DNA from: Streptomyces violaceoruber | GTDB taxonomy: Bacteria; Actinomycetota; Actinomycetes; Streptomycetales; Streptomycetaceae | Direction of reading: 5' to 3' | NCBI GenBank assembly: GCA_000720805.1 | Contig: JODI01000133.1 | Coordinates: forward strand, 1-15,160 | DNA length: 15,160 bases | Shown: positions 5,595 through 13,341 of the stretch, in pieces | How the letters are laid out: each line of letters begins with the position of its first letter | How positions within the stretch are numbered: position 1 is the first letter of the stretch | Notes under the pieces: generated by a model | Told to the model about the DNA's origin: nothing | Databases searched by the model: none | The model's input: only the letters and a program-made list of their open reading frames with translations | Made by a program: the position numbers and the translations under genes

Positions 5595-6920
5595 GTGACC
5601 GCGCCACTGAAGCTGACTCGGATGCACCGGATTCTCATCGGCGTGGTCGTGGCCGGCGCCGTGGTCATCGCCGGCATCGGCTTCGCCGGTTCGTACGCGG
5701 CCGTCCGCGAGCTGGCGCTCCAGAAGGGCTTCGGGAACTTCTCCTACGTCTTCCCGATCGGCATCGACGCGGGCATCTGTGTCCTGCTGGCCCTGGACCT
5801 GCTGCTGACCTGGATCCGTATCCCCTTCCCGCTGCTGCGCCAGACGGCCTGGCTGCTGACGGCGGCCACGATCGCCTTCAACGGCGCGGCGGCCTGGCCG
5901 GACCCGCTGGGCGTGGGCATGCACGCGGTCATCCCGGTGCTGTTCGTGGTCTCGGTCGAGGCGGCCCGGCACGCGATCGGCCGGATCGCCGACATCACGG
6001 CCGACAAGCACATGGAGGGCGTCCGCCTCACGCGCTGGCTGCTCTCCCCGCTCCCGACGTTCCTGCTGTGGCGGCGCATGAAGCTGTGGGAGCTGCGCTC
6101 CTACGAGCAGGTCATCAAGCTGGAGCAGGAACGTCTCGTCTACCAGGCCCGCCTGCGTTCCCGCTTCGGCCGGGCCTGGCGGAGGAAGGCGCCGGTGGAG
6201 AGCCTGATGCCGCTGCGCCTGGCGCGGTACGGGGTACCGCTCGCGGAAACGGCCCCGTCGGGCCTGGCGGCGGCGGGCATCGAGCCGGCGCTGCTGCCCC
6301 CGGCACCGCAACAGCAGCAGCACGAGATTCCCGCGGTGGCCGCGGGCAGTCGTACCGCCGTGACGGCTCCCGCCCCGCAGAACCAGTACCCCGAGCCCGA
6401 GCCGCGACGGGAGCCCGAACCGGAAGTGAACCCGTGGCTGCACGCACGGGATCCGCAGCAGGTCGAGTACCACGGCGGCTACGACCCCACGTACGAGCCG
6501 CCGGAGCAGGACGAGCAGTGGTACGCCGAACAGCTCCAGGCCGAGCAGTACCAGGAGCAGCAGCGGCCCTACCAGGAGCAGCGACAGCCGTACCCGGGCG
6601 GGCAACAGCCGTACATCGCCGAGCCCCCGGCCGACGAGCCCTCCGGCGAGGAGACCGGCAGCTTTCCGATCCCGGCGGGCCCGGGCCGTACCCGGGAGCT
6701 CGGCGAGGGCGGCGGCACCCCGGAGCCGGACGAAGAGGCGTACTACCAGGTCTTCAAGCAGTCTCTGAGCAGCGGCAGCGGCTACCCGACTCCGCGCGAG
6801 TTCAGCGACAACGTCGAGGCGACGTACGGCGTGCCCGTCCTGGACGCCGAGGCCAAGCGCCTGGTCCTGCGCTTCCAGGGCCGCCACGCCGCGGAACTGG
6901 AAGAGGAGCACATCGCATAA
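5595..6920 (+). CDS. DUF2637 (SpdB-like) multi-pass membrane protein
   Basis: A 441-residue protein starting at GTG 5595 behind GGAGGGGAG (5581-5589); a TTG at 5559 in frame lies inside the palindrome and is less likely. Residues 1-125 carry four predicted membrane helices (about 12-34, 49-73, 81-100, 108-122), with the DUF2637 signature around YVFPIGIDAGICVLLALDLL and the helix-4 end SVEAARH. Residues 126-200 are basic and probably helical. Residues 260-350 form a Gln/Tyr/Glu/Pro-rich disordered linker, and 380-441 form a compact helical C-terminus that looks like a small winged-helix module (YPTPREFSDNVEATYG and LDAEAKRLVLRFQ). DUF2637 proteins resemble SpdB plasmid-spread proteins of Streptomyces but are also common on the chromosome; function is not established. 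Flanking terminators make it monocistronic. Confidence 0.85.
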   Translation: MTAPLKLTRMHRILIGVVVAGAVVIAGIGFAGSYAAVRELALQKGFGNFSYVFPIGIDAGICVLLALDLLLTWIRIPFPLLRQTAWLLTAATIAFNGAAAWPDPLGVGMHAVIPVLFVVSVEAARHAIGRIADITADKHMEGVRLTRWLLSPLPTFLLWRRMKLWELRSYEQVIKLEQERLVYQARLRSRFGRAWRRKAPVESLMPLRLARYGVPLAETAPSGLAAAGIEPALLPPAPQQQQHEIPAVAAGSRTAVTAPAPQNQYPEPEPRREPEPEVNPWLHARDPQQVEYHGGYDPTYEPPEQDEQWYAEQLQAEQYQEQQRPYQEQRQPYPGGQQPYIAEPPADEPSGEETGSFPIPAGPGRTRELGEGGGTPEPDEEAYYQVFKQSLSSGSGYPTPREFSDNVEATYGVPVLDAEAKRLVLRFQGRHAAELEEEHIA

Positions 6921-6930
6921 CCGCTTCCGG

Positions 6931-6978
6931 TACGAGGAGGGGGCGCCCGGTGCTGACACCGGGCGCCCCCTCCTCGTA
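6931..6978. terminator. Bidirectional 22-bp hairpin terminator
   Basis: Bases 6931-6952 pair perfectly with 6957-6978 around the loop CTGA. It sits between the convergent stops of the DUF2637 gene (6920) and lysS (6997) and, being symmetric, can end both transcripts. Confidence 0.92.
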
Positions 6979-6996
6979 GAGGCCGTAGCCCCGGCG

Positions 6997-8763
6997 TTAC
7001 TCCCCGAGCAGGGCCCGCACCCGCTCCTGCCCCACCGCCAGCAGCAGCGTGGGCAGCCGCGGCCCGGTGTCCCGGCCGACCAGCAGGTGGTACAGCAGGG
7101 CGAAGAACGACCGCTGGGCGGTCTTGATCTCGGGCGGCAGCTCCTTGGGCGTGGCGTCGGCCGGGAAGCCGGCCTGCACCTTGGGCACGCCGTAGACGAG
7201 GTGGGTCAGCCCGTCGAGCGACCAGTGGTCGGCGAGTCCGTCGAGCAGCAGCCGCAGCGACTGCTGGGACGGCTCGTCGAGGGACTTCAGCAGGTCGTGG
7301 TCGGGCTCCTCGCGCACGATGGTCCGCTGGTCGGCGGGCACCTGCGTGTTGATCCACGTCTCGGCCTTGTCGAGGCGCGGCCGCACCTCGTCGAGGGAGG
7401 CGAGCGGGCGGGCCGGGTCGAGCTCGCTGAGGATGCGCAGCGCCTGGTCCGCGTGGCCGGCGGTGACGTCGGCGACGGACGCGAGGGTCCGGTAAGGCAT
7501 CGGGCGGGGTGTGCGGGGCAGCTCACCGGCGGCGGTGCCGACGGCACGGGCGTGCGCGGCGACGTCCCCGGGGAGGGCGGAGCGGTCGGCGACCTTGGCG
7601 TCGAGCTTGTCCCACTCGTCGTAGAGGCGCTGGATCTCCTGGTCGAAGGCGATCTTGAAGGACTGGTTGGGCCGGCGACGGGCGTACAGCCAGCGCAGGA
7701 TCTGCGGTTCCATGATCTTCAGCGCGTCGGCGGGGGTCGGGACGCCGCCCCGGGACGAGGACATCTTCGCCATCCCGCTGATGCCGACGAACGCGTACAT
7801 CGGACCGATCGGCTGCTTCCCGCCGAAGATCCCGACGATCTGTCCGCCGACCTGGAACGAGGACCCCGGGGAGGAGTGGTCGACCCCGGACGGCTCGAAG
7901 ACGACGCCCTCGTACGCCCACCGCATCGGCCAGTCGACCTTCCAGACCAGCTTGCCGCGGTTGAACTCGTTCAGCCGGACGGTCTCGGCGAAGCCGCAGG
8001 CCGTGCAGGTGTACGTCAGCTCGGTGGTGTCGTCGTCGTACGCGGTGACCGTGGTGAGGTCCTTCTCGCAGTTGCCGCAGTACGGCTTGTACGGGAAGTA
8101 ACCGGCGGAGCCCGAGCTGCCGTCGTCCTCGGCGGCCGCGCCGGAGCCCTCGGCGGCCTCCAGCTCGGCCTCGTCGAGCGGCTTCTGCTGCTTCTTCGCC
8201 GGGGCCTTCTTGGTGCGGTACTGGTCGAGGATCGCGTCGATCTCGCCGCGGTGCCTCATGGCGTGCAGGATCTGCTCGCGGTAGACCCCTGAGGTGTACT
8301 GCGCGGTCTGGCTGATCCCGTCGAACTCCACGCCCAGCTCGGCCAGCGACTCGATCATCGCGGACTTGAAGTGCTCGGCCCAGTTGGGGTGGGCGGAGCC
8401 CTCGGGGGCGGGGACGGAGGTCAGCGGCTTGCCGATGTGCTGCTCGAAGGACTTCTTGTCGACACCGGCGATGCCCTCGGGCACCTTGCGGTAGCGGTCG
8501 TAGTCGTCCCAGGAGATCAGGTGGCGCACCTGGTGGCCCCGTCGGCGGATCTCGTCGGCGACGAGATGCGGGGTCATGACCTCGCGCAGGTTCCCCAGGT
8601 GGATGGGGCCCGAAGGAGACAGTCCGGACGCGACGACGATCACCGGAGCGGTAGCGGGTGATGTCGCTTTGCCCGGGGCCCGACGCTCCGACTCCTCGAT
8701 GACCTCATCCGCGAAACGGGAGACCCAGTCGGTGGTCTCGGTGCTCTGAGCCACGATCGGCAC
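6997..8763 (-). CDS. lysS: Lysyl-tRNA synthetase, class I
   Basis: A 588-residue cytoplasmic class I (archaeal-type) LysRS, which charges tRNA-Lys with lysine. The Rossmann catalytic core shows the HIGH-type motif HLGN (55-58, in SGPIHLGNLRE) and the KMSKS-type motif KMSSS (333-337). Two CxxC pairs (Cys229/232 and Cys253/256) form a zinc-ribbon insertion. Just before it lies a charged Ala/Glu/Lys/Ser-rich linker (about 184-221) that looks disordered. The C-terminal third is the helical anticodon-binding part. GTG 8763 is taken as the start, but AGAGGA lies only one base upstream, so GTG 8754 (product beginning MAQSTETT) is a credible alternative. It is divergent from argS. Class I LysRS is not homologous to the common class II enzyme; some actinomycetes keep both, so this need not be the only LysRS of the cell. 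Confidence 0.95.
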   Translation of the reverse strand: MPIVAQSTETTDWVSRFADEVIEESERRAPGKATSPATAPVIVVASGLSPSGPIHLGNLREVMTPHLVADEIRRRGHQVRHLISWDDYDRYRKVPEGIAGVDKKSFEQHIGKPLTSVPAPEGSAHPNWAEHFKSAMIESLAELGVEFDGISQTAQYTSGVYREQILHAMRHRGEIDAILDQYRTKKAPAKKQQKPLDEAELEAAEGSGAAAEDDGSSGSAGYFPYKPYCGNCEKDLTTVTAYDDDTTELTYTCTACGFAETVRLNEFNRGKLVWKVDWPMRWAYEGVVFEPSGVDHSSPGSSFQVGGQIVGIFGGKQPIGPMYAFVGISGMAKMSSSRGGVPTPADALKIMEPQILRWLYARRRPNQSFKIAFDQEIQRLYDEWDKLDAKVADRSALPGDVAAHARAVGTAAGELPRTPRPMPYRTLASVADVTAGHADQALRILSELDPARPLASLDEVRPRLDKAETWINTQVPADQRTIVREEPDHDLLKSLDEPSQQSLRLLLDGLADHWSLDGLTHLVYGVPKVQAGFPADATPKELPPEIKTAQRSFFALLYHLLVGRDTGPRLPTLLLAVGQERVRALLGE

Positions 8764-8774
8764 GTCCTCTTTTT

Positions 8775-8814
8775 GCTGAAGGCCCTTGGCTGAAGGCTTA
8801 AGGCTGCTGAAGGC
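8775..8814 (-). repeat. Triple GCCTTCAGC repeat in the lysS leader
   Basis: GCTGAAGGC on the plus strand (GCCTTCAGC in the lysS direction) occurs at 8775-8783, 8789-8797 and 8806-8814, between the lysS ribosome site and the argS promoter region. Spacing is 14 and 17 bp. It could be a protein-binding array, part of a leader structure, or slippage remains. I found no T-box signature. Confidence 0.7.
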
Positions 8815-8927
8815 TTGCTGGTGTCGCCCATTCTCCCAGACCGCACCGCGCCCCGGAAAACCGATTGGGGCACCGTGGGATACTGGCCGTGCCCATCCAT
8901 CCCCACGAGGAGAACGGCTCCCACCCC

Positions 8928-10697
8928 ATGGCCTCGGTCACGTCCCTCAGCGCTTCCGTCCAGCAGCACCTCGCGACGGCTCTCTCGGCTGCCCTGCCGG
9001 AGGCCGGTTCCGCCGACCCGCTGCTGCGCCGAAGCGACCGGGCCGACTACCAGGCCAACGGCATCCTGGCGCTGGCCAAGAAGGCCAAGGCGAACCCGCG
9101 GGAGCTGGCGACGCAGGTCGTCTCCCGGGTGGTCACCGGTGAGGTGATCGAGGACATCGAGGTCTCCGGGCCCGGCTTCCTGAACATCACGCTCACCGAC
9201 AAGGCGATCGTCGAGAACCTCGCCGCGCGGTACGCGGACGCCGACCGCCTCGGCGTGCCCTTCGCCGAGAACCCGGGTACGACGGTCGTCGACTACGCCC
9301 AGCCGAACGTGGCGAAGGAGATGCACGTCGGTCACCTGCGGTCCGCGGTGATCGGCGACGCGGTCGTCCAACTGCTGGAGTTCACCGGCGAGAGCGTCGT
9401 ACGGCGCCACCACATCGGCGACTGGGGTACCCAGTTCGGCATGCTCATCCAGTACCTCGACGAGCACCCGCACGAGCTGGACCACAAGAACTCCCGGGTG
9501 AGCGGCGAGGAGGCGATGTCCAACCTCGACCGCCTCTACAAGACCGCGCGCAGGCTCTTCGACTCCGACGAGGAGTTCAAGACGCGGGCCCGGCGCCGGG
9601 TGGTCGACCTCCAGGCGGGCGACCCGCACACGCTCGCCACCTGGCAGAAGTTCGTCGACGAGTCGAAGATCTACTTCTTCTCCGTCTTCGAGAAGCTGGA
9701 CATGGAGGTCCGGGACCCGGACATCGTCGGCGAGTCCGGTTACAACGACATGCTCGCGGAGACCTGCCGCCTCCTGGAGGAGTCGGGCGTGGCGGTCCGC
9801 TCCGAGGGCGCCCTGTGCGTGTTCTTCGACGACGTGAAGGGCCCGGACGGCAACCCGACCCCGCTGATCGTCCAGAAGTCCGACGGCGGCTACGGCTATG
9901 CGGCCACCGACCTGTCCGCGATCCGCGACCGCGTGTTCAACCTCAAGGCGAACACGCTGGTGTACGTGGTCGACGCCCGGCAGTCGCTGCACTTCCGGAT
10001 GGTGTTCGAGACCGCGCGCCGGGCCGGCTGGCTGGGCGACGACGTCACGGCGCACCAGTTGGCGTTCGGCACCGTGCTCGGCAAGGACGGCAAGCCGTTC
10101 AAGACGCGTGAGGGCGGGACGGTGAAGCTGGAGGACCTCCTCGACGAGGCCGTCCAGCGGGCCACGGCGGTGGTCCGGGAGAAGGCCGGGAAGGTGGGCC
10201 TGACGGAGCAGGAGATCGAGGAGAACGGCCGGTACGTCGGCGTGGGCGCGGTGAAGTACGCCGACCTGTCCACGTCCGCCGTGCGGGACTACAAGTTCGA
10301 CCTGGACCAGATGGTCTCGCTGAACGGCGACACGTCCGTGTACCTCCAGTACGCGTACGCCCGTATCCAGTCCATCCTGCGCAAGGCCGGCGAGGCCCGT
10401 CCGGCCGCCCACCCGGAGCTGGCACTCGCGCCCGCCGAGCGGGCGTTGGGCCTGCACCTGGACCAGTTCGGCGAGACGGTCCTGGAGGTCGCGGCGGCGT
10501 ACGAGCCGCACAAGCTGGCGTCGTACCTGTACCAGCTGGCCTCGCTGCTGACGACGTTCTACGACCAGTGCCAGGTGCTGTCCGCCGACAACCCGCCCGA
10601 GGTCGTCGAGAACCGTCTGTTCCTGGTCGACCTCACGGCCCGCACCCTCCACCGGGGCATGGGCCTGCTGGGGATCCGGACGCCCGAGCGGCTCTGA
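8928..10697 (+). CDS. argS: Arginyl-tRNA synthetase
   Basis: A 589-residue class I cytoplasmic ArgRS that charges tRNA-Arg with arginine. Domains in order: an N-terminal additional (Add1) domain of about 110 residues that recognises the tRNA D-loop; the Rossmann core with [16 protein letters not shown], whose HVGH (133-136) is the HIGH motif; [13 protein letters not shown] (159-171); [10 protein letters not shown]; the degenerate KMSKS region [12 protein letters not shown] (385-396); and a DALR-type anticodon-binding domain that includes [23 protein letters not shown] 8928 is chosen because homology begins at MASVTSL. The nearest purine-rich site (GAGGAGA, 8907-8913) is 14 nt away, longer than normal, so initiation may be weak or use another site. 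Strong hairpin terminator follows. Confidence 0.97.
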   Translation: MASVTSLSASVQQHLATALSAALPEAGSADPLLRRSDRADYQANGILALAKKAKANPRELATQVVSRVVTGEVIEDIEVSGPGFLNITLTDKAIVENLAARYADADRLGVPFAENPGTTVVDYAQPNVAKEMHVGHLRSAVIGDAVVQLLEFTGESVVRRHHIGDWGTQFGMLIQYLDEHPHELDHKNSRVSGEEAMSNLDRLYKTARRLFDSDEEFKTRARRRVVDLQAGDPHTLATWQKFVDESKIYFFSVFEKLDMEVRDPDIVGESGYNDMLAETCRLLEESGVAVRSEGALCVFFDDVKGPDGNPTPLIVQKSDGGYGYAATDLSAIRDRVFNLKANTLVYVVDARQSLHFRMVFETARRAGWLGDDVTAHQLAFGTVLGKDGKPFKTREGGTVKLEDLLDEAVQRATAVVREKAGKVGLTEQEIEENGRYVGVGAVKYADLSTSAVRDYKFDLDQMVSLNGDTSVYLQYAYARIQSILRKAGEARPAAHPELALAPAERALGLHLDQFGETVLEVAAAYEPHKLASYLYQLASLLTTFYDQCQVLSADNPPEVVENRLFLVDLTARTLHRGMGLLGIRTPERL

Positions 10698-10720
10698 CCG
10701 GTACGGCGGACACAGCGGTA

Positions 10721-10759
10721 CGGCGCCCCGCACGGACTCGCGTTCCGTGCGGGGCGCCG
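10721..10759. terminator. 16-bp hairpin terminator after argS
   Basis: Bases 10721-10736 pair perfectly with 10744-10759 around a 7-nt loop (CTCGCGT). It lies between the convergent stops of argS (10697) and the peptidoglycan-binding protein (10794) and can serve both directions. Confidence 0.92.
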
Positions 10760-10793
10760 CCGCGTGTGGCCGGGTGAGGCCGCGGGCGGAAGA

Positions 10794-11237
10794 TCAGGCG
10801 ACCGCGAACCGCTTGAACGCGGCCTTGGTGCCCGATCCGGCTATGCCGTCGATGGCGCCGGTGTAGCCGAAGCTCCTCTTGAGCACGCGCTGCAGCGCCT
10901 TGATGGTGTTGGGGCCGACGATTCCGTCGATCGAGTCGTTGTAGTCCCCTGCCTCGCGCAGGTAGCGCTGCATCGCCTTCCAGCTGTTGGTGCCCAGCTG
11001 CCCGTCGATGTCGTCCTTGTACTCCCAGTAGGTACGCAGCCAGGTCTGGAGCTCCTTGGCCTCCGCGGAGGTCAGGCCCAGGTTGTTCACCGCGGCGGCG
11101 ACGGCCGGCTGGGCGCTCACCGACGACTGCGTGGCCGACGCCGAGTCCGCGAAGGCGGCACCCGCACCCGCCAGACCCCCCGCGGCGATCCCGACGGCGG
11201 CGGTGACGCTGACGATCGTCCTCGTCAGAGCTCGCAT
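10794..11237 (-). CDS. Secreted peptidoglycan-binding-domain protein
   Basis: A 147-residue exported protein. ATG 11237 has GGAGGGG a few bases upstream. Signal peptide MRALTRT plus an Ala/Gly-rich hydrophobic core, with likely cleavage after AFA (28-30). The mature part has three imperfect repeats with the PG_binding_1-type signature xIDGxxGxxT/SxxAM/L: about 76-94 (DIDGQLGTNSWKAMQRYL), 102-120 (SIDGIVGPNTIKALQRVL) and 128-145 (AIDGIAGSGTKAAFKRF). No catalytic domain is present, so it probably binds the wall or covers it rather than cutting it. It is divergent from an XRE regulator carrying the same repeat type outside the membrane, which suggests a functional link (inference). Its stop faces the argS terminator. 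Confidence 0.87.
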   Translation of the reverse strand: MRALTRTIVSVTAAVGIAAGGLAGAGAAFADSASATQSSVSAQPAVAAAVNNLGLTSAEAKELQTWLRTYWEYKDDIDGQLGTNSWKAMQRYLREAGDYNDSIDGIVGPNTIKALQRVLKRSFGYTGAIDGIAGSGTKAAFKRFAVA

Positions 11238-11586
11238 AAATTCCCCTCCGATGGTTCCGGTGCCTCCGTGCCCCGAGTGGGCCGGTGCTTCCGTGAGGCC
11301 GGCCGTGCCGGTCGGCTCGGCAATCAGATTGCGTGCCGGGCGGCGGGCCCCGCCACGACCGCCGGGAAAGTGACGTCACCGTGGGACGTCACACCTGCTG
11401 ACCTGCGAGAACACCGTCTCCAGGGACGACCCCGCGGGACGTTCCCCGCACCCGCGCCGCCGGGGATGACGGCCGGTTCGGTAGGGAGACGGGAACCGAT
11501 GTATGGGGCACGTCGTGAAAGGTGATGCAGAATGCGCGGGAAGTGTGGACCACTGACCACGGTTCGCACACGCGAGTGGGGGAAAC
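11238..11586. promoter_or_regulatory. 349-bp divergent intergenic region
   Basis: It separates the secreted PGBD gene (-) from the XRE pair (+) and must hold both promoters, but no convincing -35/-10 pair stands out. Visible elements: a palindrome GTGACGTCAC (11370-11379) followed by a second GGACGTCAC (11384-11392); a small CGGTTC/GAACCG inverted repeat (11474-11479 / 11493-11498); and a duplicated GACCAC near 11548-11559. No coding frame here has domain-like content, and no RNA gene is recognisable. Confidence 0.6.
11370..11392. promoter_or_regulatory. Paired GACGTCAC motifs, candidate operator
   Basis: The 10-bp palindrome GTGACGTCAC (11370-11379) and the near copy GGACGTCAC (11384-11392) share GACGTCAC at a 13-bp offset. 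The pair lies 133-155 bp upstream of the PGBD gene start on the other strand, and about 195 bp upstream of the XRE gene. Binding protein unknown. Confidence 0.35.
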
Positions 11587-12396
11587 ATGTCGCGTTGGAA
11601 AGCGCTGCCCGCAGAACTGGATCCCCGGCTGCGGCAGTTGGTGGTGCGCTTACGCCGGCTGAAGGACCACAGCGGGCTGAGCCTGCGGCAGGTGGCGGCG
11701 AAGACGGGCTACAGCGCGTCGTCGTGGGAGCGCTATCTGGGCGGCCGGTCGCTGGCGCCCCGGGAGGCCGTCGAGGCGATGGCCCGGATCGCCGGCGACG
11801 ACCCGACCCGGCTCCTCGCACTGCACGAGGTCGCCGCCGAAGCCTGGGCGGACGAACGTTCGGGCACACCGGCACCGCGCGGGGCACCGAAGACGCCGGA
11901 GACACTCGAAGCAACCGAGGCCGACGTCACGTCGTACCCGGGACAGACGACCGACCCGAACGAGGAGACGGGCCACGGCCGTTCCCTGCGGATCGCTCTC
12001 GTCGCGGGCACCGTGGCACTGGTGCTGGCCCTCTCCTCGGCCGTGCTCCTGGTCGTACGGCTCTCGGACGGCGCGGGCGCGGCATCGGCGGCCCCGCTCT
12101 CCCCGTCCGCGTCGCCGTCGGGGCCGCGTGTGTACGAGTGCGAGGCGCGCCGGACCGACGGCCGCTGGTACGCGGGCAACAGCCGTACCCGGGACACCGT
12201 CCTGGCGGAGGGCCTCGCCGGACCGGACGTGGCCGAGGCACAGTGCCTGCTGCGCAGGGCGGGCTTCTCCCCGGGGGCCGTCGACGGGATCTACGGTCCG
12301 CACACCAGAGAGGCGGTCGAGCAGTTGCAGAAACGGGCGGGTCTCGTCGTGGACGGCGTGGTCGGCCCGCACACCTGGGGAGCGCTACGGCGATGA
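11587..12396 (+). CDS. Transmembrane XRE regulator with extracellular PG-binding domain
   Basis: A 269-residue bitopic protein. Residues 14-64 form an XRE-type helix-turn-helix (SLRQVAAKTGYSASSWERYL). A Pro/Thr/Glu linker leads to one membrane helix (135-158), then an extracellular region with Cys185 and Cys220 (possible disulfide). The end is a PGBD with two repeats, AVDGIYGPHTREAVEQLQ (231-248) and VVDGVVGPHTWGALRR (254-269). The layout, DNA-binding inside and wall-binding outside, resembles RodZ-type or one-component membrane sensors. Start ATG 11587 follows GTGGGGGAAAC. Codon 22 is TTA (11650-11652), the rare leucine codon that Streptomyces reads with the bldA tRNA, inside the DNA-binding domain. 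The stop overlaps the next gene by 4 bp (ATGA). Targets and ligand are not known. Confidence 0.88.
   Translation: MSRWKALPAELDPRLRQLVVRLRRLKDHSGLSLRQVAAKTGYSASSWERYLGGRSLAPREAVEAMARIAGDDPTRLLALHEVAAEAWADERSGTPAPRGAPKTPETLEATEADVTSYPGQTTDPNEETGHGRSLRIALVAGTVALVLALSSAVLLVVRLSDGAGAASAAPLSPSASPSGPRVYECEARRTDGRWYAGNSRTRDTVLAEGLAGPDVAEAQCLLRRAGFSPGAVDGIYGPHTREAVEQLQKRAGLVVDGVVGPHTWGALRR
11650..11652 (+). promoter_or_regulatory. In-frame TTA codon (bldA-type control point)
   Basis: The 22nd codon of the XRE-PGBD gene is TTA, in the context GTGCGC-TTA-CGCCGG, encoding Leu in VVRLRRL. I found no other in-frame TTA in the genes of this window. In Streptomyces, TTA codons make expression depend on the developmentally controlled tRNA-Leu(UAA). 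Confidence 0.85.
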
Positions 12397-13331
12397 CGCG
12401 GACGACGAAGTCACCGGAACGCGCGCGCCTGGCGGCGGCGCTGCGGGACCTGCGGACACGCACCGGCCTGAGCATGATGGGCCTGGCGCACCGGACGGCG
12501 TTCAGCAAGTCGTCCTGGGAGCGCTACCTGAACGGCAAGACGCTGCCGCCACGCGAAGCGGTACGGGAACTGTGCCGGCTCGCCCGCGAACCGGAGGGCC
12601 GCTGTCTGGCGCTGTGGGAGATCGCGGAGTCGGAGTGGAGCGGCCGCGCGGCCCAGGTGCCGCGACCGGCCCCGCCAGCACAGCCGCAGCACACCCCGCC
12701 GGAGCCGGGACCGGGACCGGGACCGGGACCGGGACCGGGACCGGAATCTGTCCCAGTCCCGGCCGGACCCCCCGCTCCCCCGGCGCGGGGCGTCGGGCAC
12801 GCCGGCCACCGGGGTGCGACCGTGGCGGTGCTCGCGACGGTGTGCGCCGTGGTCGTCGGCGGAGTGACGGTGACCCTCCTCCTGCTGCCGGGCATGGGCA
12901 CGGCACGCCCGTCCCCCGCGACGTCCCTGTCCGCCGTCGTGGCCCGCTGCCGGGGAACGGCGTGCGAGGGCAGGAGCCCGATGGACATGAACTGCGGGGC
13001 CGGACCGCAGACCCTCGCGTCGTACCGCACCGCATCGGGGGCGATGCTGGAACTGCGCCACAGCGAGGCGTGCGGGAGCAGTTGGGCCCGGATGTGGGAC
13101 ACCGACATCGGCGACCGCCTCCAGGTGACCGTGGCGGGCGGCCCCCCGCGTTCCGCCGAGGTCGCGAACGCCGTGGACGCGGCGGCGTACGTCTACACGC
13201 CGATGAGCGCCACCCGCTCCGGCACGCTCGTACGGGCCTGCTTCCAGCCGGCGAAGGGCGACACACCGGAGTGCTTCGAGGGCCGCGTCCGCGAGGGGCG
13301 GGCCGGCGCCGTTGTCAGTGCCACCCCCTAA
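12393..13331 (+). CDS. Transmembrane XRE regulator with DUF2690 domain
   Basis: A 312-residue bitopic protein whose ATG (12393) overlaps the TGA of the upstream XRE gene, so the pair is translationally coupled. Residues 8-64 form an XRE helix-turn-helix (SMMGLAHRTAFSKSSWERYL) clearly paralogous to the upstream one (shared SSWERYL and PREAV). A Pro-rich linker (90-130) contains a Gly-Pro run, then one membrane helix (141-165). The extracellular part (about 182-300) matches DUF2690, with six cysteines (186, 191, 201, 227, 283, 294), enough for three disulfides, and the block PMDMNCGAGP followed by TLASYRTASGAMLELRHSEACGSSWAR-type sequence. DUF2690 function is unknown. If the upstream TTA limits translation, coupling could place this gene under the same control. 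Confidence 0.88.
   Translation: MTRTTKSPERARLAAALRDLRTRTGLSMMGLAHRTAFSKSSWERYLNGKTLPPREAVRELCRLAREPEGRCLALWEIAESEWSGRAAQVPRPAPPAQPQHTPPEPGPGPGPGPGPGPESVPVPAGPPAPPARGVGHAGHRGATVAVLATVCAVVVGGVTVTLLLLPGMGTARPSPATSLSAVVARCRGTACEGRSPMDMNCGAGPQTLASYRTASGAMLELRHSEACGSSWARMWDTDIGDRLQVTVAGGPPRSAEVANAVDAAAYVYTPMSATRSGTLVRACFQPAKGDTPECFEGRVREGRAGAVVSATP
12705..12746 (+). repeat. CCGGGA hexanucleotide array encoding Gly-Pro
   Basis: Six perfect CCGGGA copies (12705-12740) followed by CCGGAA. The array encodes the PGPGPGPGPGPG linker between the DNA-binding domain and the membrane helix. Copy-number change would lengthen or shorten the linker by two residues while keeping the frame. Confidence 0.92.
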
Positions 13332-13341
13332 AGTCACCGGC

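Noticed and set aside
5163..6959. 598-codon frame antisense to lipoprotein and DUF2637 genes
   Set aside because: It spans two genes and a terminator and shows only shadow composition.
8865..8884. argS promoter TTGGGG with GATACT
   Set aside because: Spacing is only 8 bp, not compatible with a normal -35/-10 pair.
8764..8927. T-box or riboswitch before lysS or argS
   Set aside because: I could not find a T-box sequence or specifier-loop layout, only short direct repeats.
8640..10733. 697-codon frame antisense to argS
   Set aside because: It mirrors a confident argS with all motifs; the product is Val/Leu/Arg/Gly-rich with no domain. Long antisense frames are routine in high-GC DNA.
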